Source of the DNA: Sinohyriopsis cumingii
Lineage: Eukaryota > Mollusca > Bivalvia > Unionida > Unionidae
Reading direction: 5' to 3'
DNA length: 64,000 nt
Assembly (NCBI GenBank): GCA_028554795.2
Contig: JAPYKE020000037.1
Coordinates: 744,001 to 808,000 of the forward strand
Shown here: one piece after another, positions 61,790 to 64,000 of the stretch
How positions within the stretch are numbered: the first letter of the stretch is position 1
Layout of the letters: the number at the start of each line of letters is the position of its first letter
Translations under genes and position numbers: made by a program
Notes under the pieces: generated by a model
Database searches by the model: none
The model's input: only the letters and a program-made list of their open reading frames with translations
Told to the model about the DNA's origin: nothing

Positions 61790-61945
61790 CTCACTCTCAT
61801 CTTACAGGAGTTGTCAGTATTCAGTTACGTGTACACTTTCATCTTACAGGAGTTTTAAATATTCAAGATGTCCTACACTCTCATCTTACAGGAGTTGTCA
61901 GTATTCAATATGTCCTACACTCTCATCTTAAAGAATTGTCAGTAT
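61790..61945. repeat. Minisatellite M9, right part
   Basis: 42-bp units of ctcatcttacaggagttgtc agtattcaatatgtcctaca ct, the same family as 60985-61345. Confidence 0.9.
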
Positions 61946-61949
61946 TTCA

Positions 61950-62630
61950 TTGCCTGCCTTTATACTAAATAGGACTGTGTTCAATAAGACAAGAAATTTA
62001 TGGCTTGCGTGTTGAGCCCACAATCAAACCGAAATCCCTTGGGATGCTGCTGCTGGTCAGAAATGTGCCTGCTATGTCCAGCAGAAAGTGTTGACATTGG
62101 AAATTTGTAGTGCATGGCTGCTGGTTTTACTACAAGGGGTTTTGTTGGTGATGTCTGAAGCTAATGGTCAGTCTAGATATCCCTCAATGTAAAAATTATG
62201 CAACAATTTCCTCCACACACACGAGGCAATCAACGAAGATTGCAAGATCAAGTTTCCATGTGATTTATGTACTGTAAATATCTCGATGTTTTTGTGTGAT
62301 CTGATTAGATATACCAATTTCTTAAAAGAGTACTGCTTGTCAACTGATGGAGAATGAAATCTGAAAACTTTTGTTTACTGCCACCATATTCCATTCTCAT
62401 ATATGCATTTTAGGAAATTGCTGACCAGGAGATTGACTGTTTAAATTCTAACAGTGCTTTGTATTTTTCTTATTAAATGCAGTTTACCCATTGCTACAGT
62501 GAAACCCAGTGATAACACACTTCGTTATACCACGAGTTCAGATATAGCATGGTTGAGGTGTGGCTCCCAATAATTTTGTAATAATTTCACCAATGTCTGA
62601 AGCATTCAAACGTTTTGTGCCAAAATAAAC
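61950..62630. other. Intergenic DNA, nothing firm
   Basis: No gene seen. At 62500-62530 the phrase cagtgaaacccagtgataac resembles one terminal repeat of pogo/mariner-type elements, but the second end was not found. Confidence 0.5.
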
Positions 62631-62635
62631 AAGAC

Positions 62636-62850
62636 TTTATTATAGTTATCTGGCAAGATGTGTTGTATTATTATTACATTATCTGGCAAGGTGTGTTATA
62701 TTATTATTACATTTTATCTAGCAAGGTGTGTTATATTATTATTAAATTATCTAGCAAGATGTGTTACATTATTATTACATTATATGGCAAGATGTGTTTT
62801 ATTATTATTACATTATCTGGCAAGATGTGTTGTATTTTTGATTTGCTACC
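62636..62850. repeat. About 33-bp minisatellite (6 copies)
   Basis: tatctggcaagatgtgttat attattattacat repeated, with one unit lengthened to 37 bp. Confidence 0.92.
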
Positions 62851-63109
62851 CGAAGAAATAATTCTCTCTAGGTGTGATAACCTCAGAAAAACTGCAGACA
62901 CAGGGATACATTCAGTGAAGATTTTTTGTTGGGTACTGTTAGCACAGCTGACTTATCACTGTTACATTGCATGTACTCCCACAGGAATTCTCAACATAAT
63001 CTATAAATGCTAACATTGGTTTGCGTACCATCGAATTTTCTGAGTTTGGAAACTGTACTCTTCAAATATAAACAAATAAACAGTACTAGCTGATAGAAAA
63101 TGTATATTT

Positions 63110-63290
63110 AATCCATTTCATTGAGTAAACAGGACTGAATACATATCCAGTATAGAATTTTACATACAGTGCATTTATACACATATGATGGTACATACAG
63201 GACTGAATACATATTCGGTGTTTAGAATTTGACATGCAGGTGCATGTATACACAGATTTGACAGTGCATACAGGTTCTGCACTATAATAG
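63110..63290. repeat. Short diverged tandem repeat
   Basis: Units with acaggactgaatacatatcc, gtatagaatttacatacag-like and tgcatttatacacatatg phrases, about 2-3 copies. Beyond it (63300-64000) nothing is recognised. Confidence 0.7.
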
Positions 63291-64000
63291 GGTGGTCAGA
63301 TTACATACATTCTTGTGCTGGACATCGTTTTAAGATGCACATGCATACAGAGCTAAACTTGTTTGTTTTGCTTGTGTTAACAAAAACTTTTATGTCAAAT
63401 TGGAACTAAGTACAAAGACAGCTAGCCAATCTGTTGGCCCTGGATGATTGAACTACTATAGCCCACACAGATAACTCATAATGCAAACCAATTTTGACTC
63501 ACTTTTACGATTTACATGTTTTTTTAATAAAAAAATCTACAACCAAAGTCTCCTGTTGATAAAAACTACTTACCCATGTTATTCAATAGTTTGCAAAAAT
63601 TTGTGCTACTTATCTGAAATATTAGCCTTTTGACACTTAGTGCCATTCCCTGGCAACCTATACGGGGAATTATTAGCCTAACCCCACCTAATACTAGCCG
63701 TAAGGACTGCATCCCAGTTGTCACTGTCAGAGCAATGAAACTGAATGCAGATGAAAATTTTTAAAAAGGAAATCATACAACAAATTTCCAACCAAAAAGT
63801 AAATCTGGTGTACATAAAAAGACAAAAGATAATGCTGACATTGTTTTTGATTGCAACCTCACTAAGAACAAAGTATCAGAAGATCAACATTTCTGAAATT
63901 ACGGCTTGAGTTGACAGTTTTTCTGTGCTTGAACAGTTTGGTGACTCTAACATCAGGCACTACTCAATTATCTCCCCATAAAATTTGCTGATCATTATAG

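Overview
The window is animal nuclear DNA: AT-rich, mostly non-coding, with one large intron-containing gene, GT-AG introns, one long LINE reverse-transcriptase ORF, tRNA-derived SINEs, MITEs and a very high density of minisatellites. The style of the repeats and the sequence of the gene suggest a lophotrochozoan, most likely a mollusc and probably a bivalve. That placement is inference.

The only host gene I can recognise is an atypical protein kinase C (aPKC, the PRKCI/PRKCZ orthologue) on the + strand. I could place its whole kinase domain by eye as phase-compatible exons: 12408-12572, 13139-13236, 14019-14155, 16768-16853, one of two alternative exons (22367-22454 or 23723-23810), 34368-34493, 34912-34991, 36181-36386 and 49518-49605 (stop TGA). 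Joined with one of the two alternatives, these give 1074 nt, or 357 codons plus stop, from the end of the hinge to the C-terminus. A 42-nt in-frame candidate hinge exon lies at 2326-2367. The PB1, pseudosubstrate and C1 exons were not found and are presumably upstream of the window.

The most interesting feature is a duplicated activation-loop exon. Both copies are 88 nt, share the same splice phase, and encode 29 residues, 23 of them identical. Both keep the PDK1-site Thr and the APE motif but differ in the residues just before that Thr. Because 88 is not a multiple of 3, using both copies or neither shifts the frame, so the pair has the architecture of mutually exclusive exons. A second, recent and only partial exon duplication (34191-34233) lies 177 bp upstream of the DWWALG exon and forms a decoy acceptor that leads to an in-frame stop.

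Layout: 1-12.4 kb is the hinge intron (diverged satellites, a 39-bp minisatellite, a LINE relic inside another minisatellite, a minus-strand SINE). 12.4-16.9 kb holds the N-lobe and catalytic-loop exons, with a long-TIR MITE just before the catalytic-loop exon. 16.9-23.8 kb holds SINEs, satellites and the two activation-loop exons. 23.8-34.4 kb is a long intron with a Tigger-like transposase relic split by a SINE, a LINE with a 964-codon ORF, and a hAT MITE with an 8-bp target duplication. 34.4-36.4 kb holds the C-lobe exons. 36.4-49.5 kb is a 13-kb last intron full of tandem repeats. 49.6-64 kb is the 3' UTR and 3' flank, with MITEs, SINEs and more minisatellites and no further gene I can support. 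All splice calls come from reading the sequence and recalling the family. No alignment or expression data were available.
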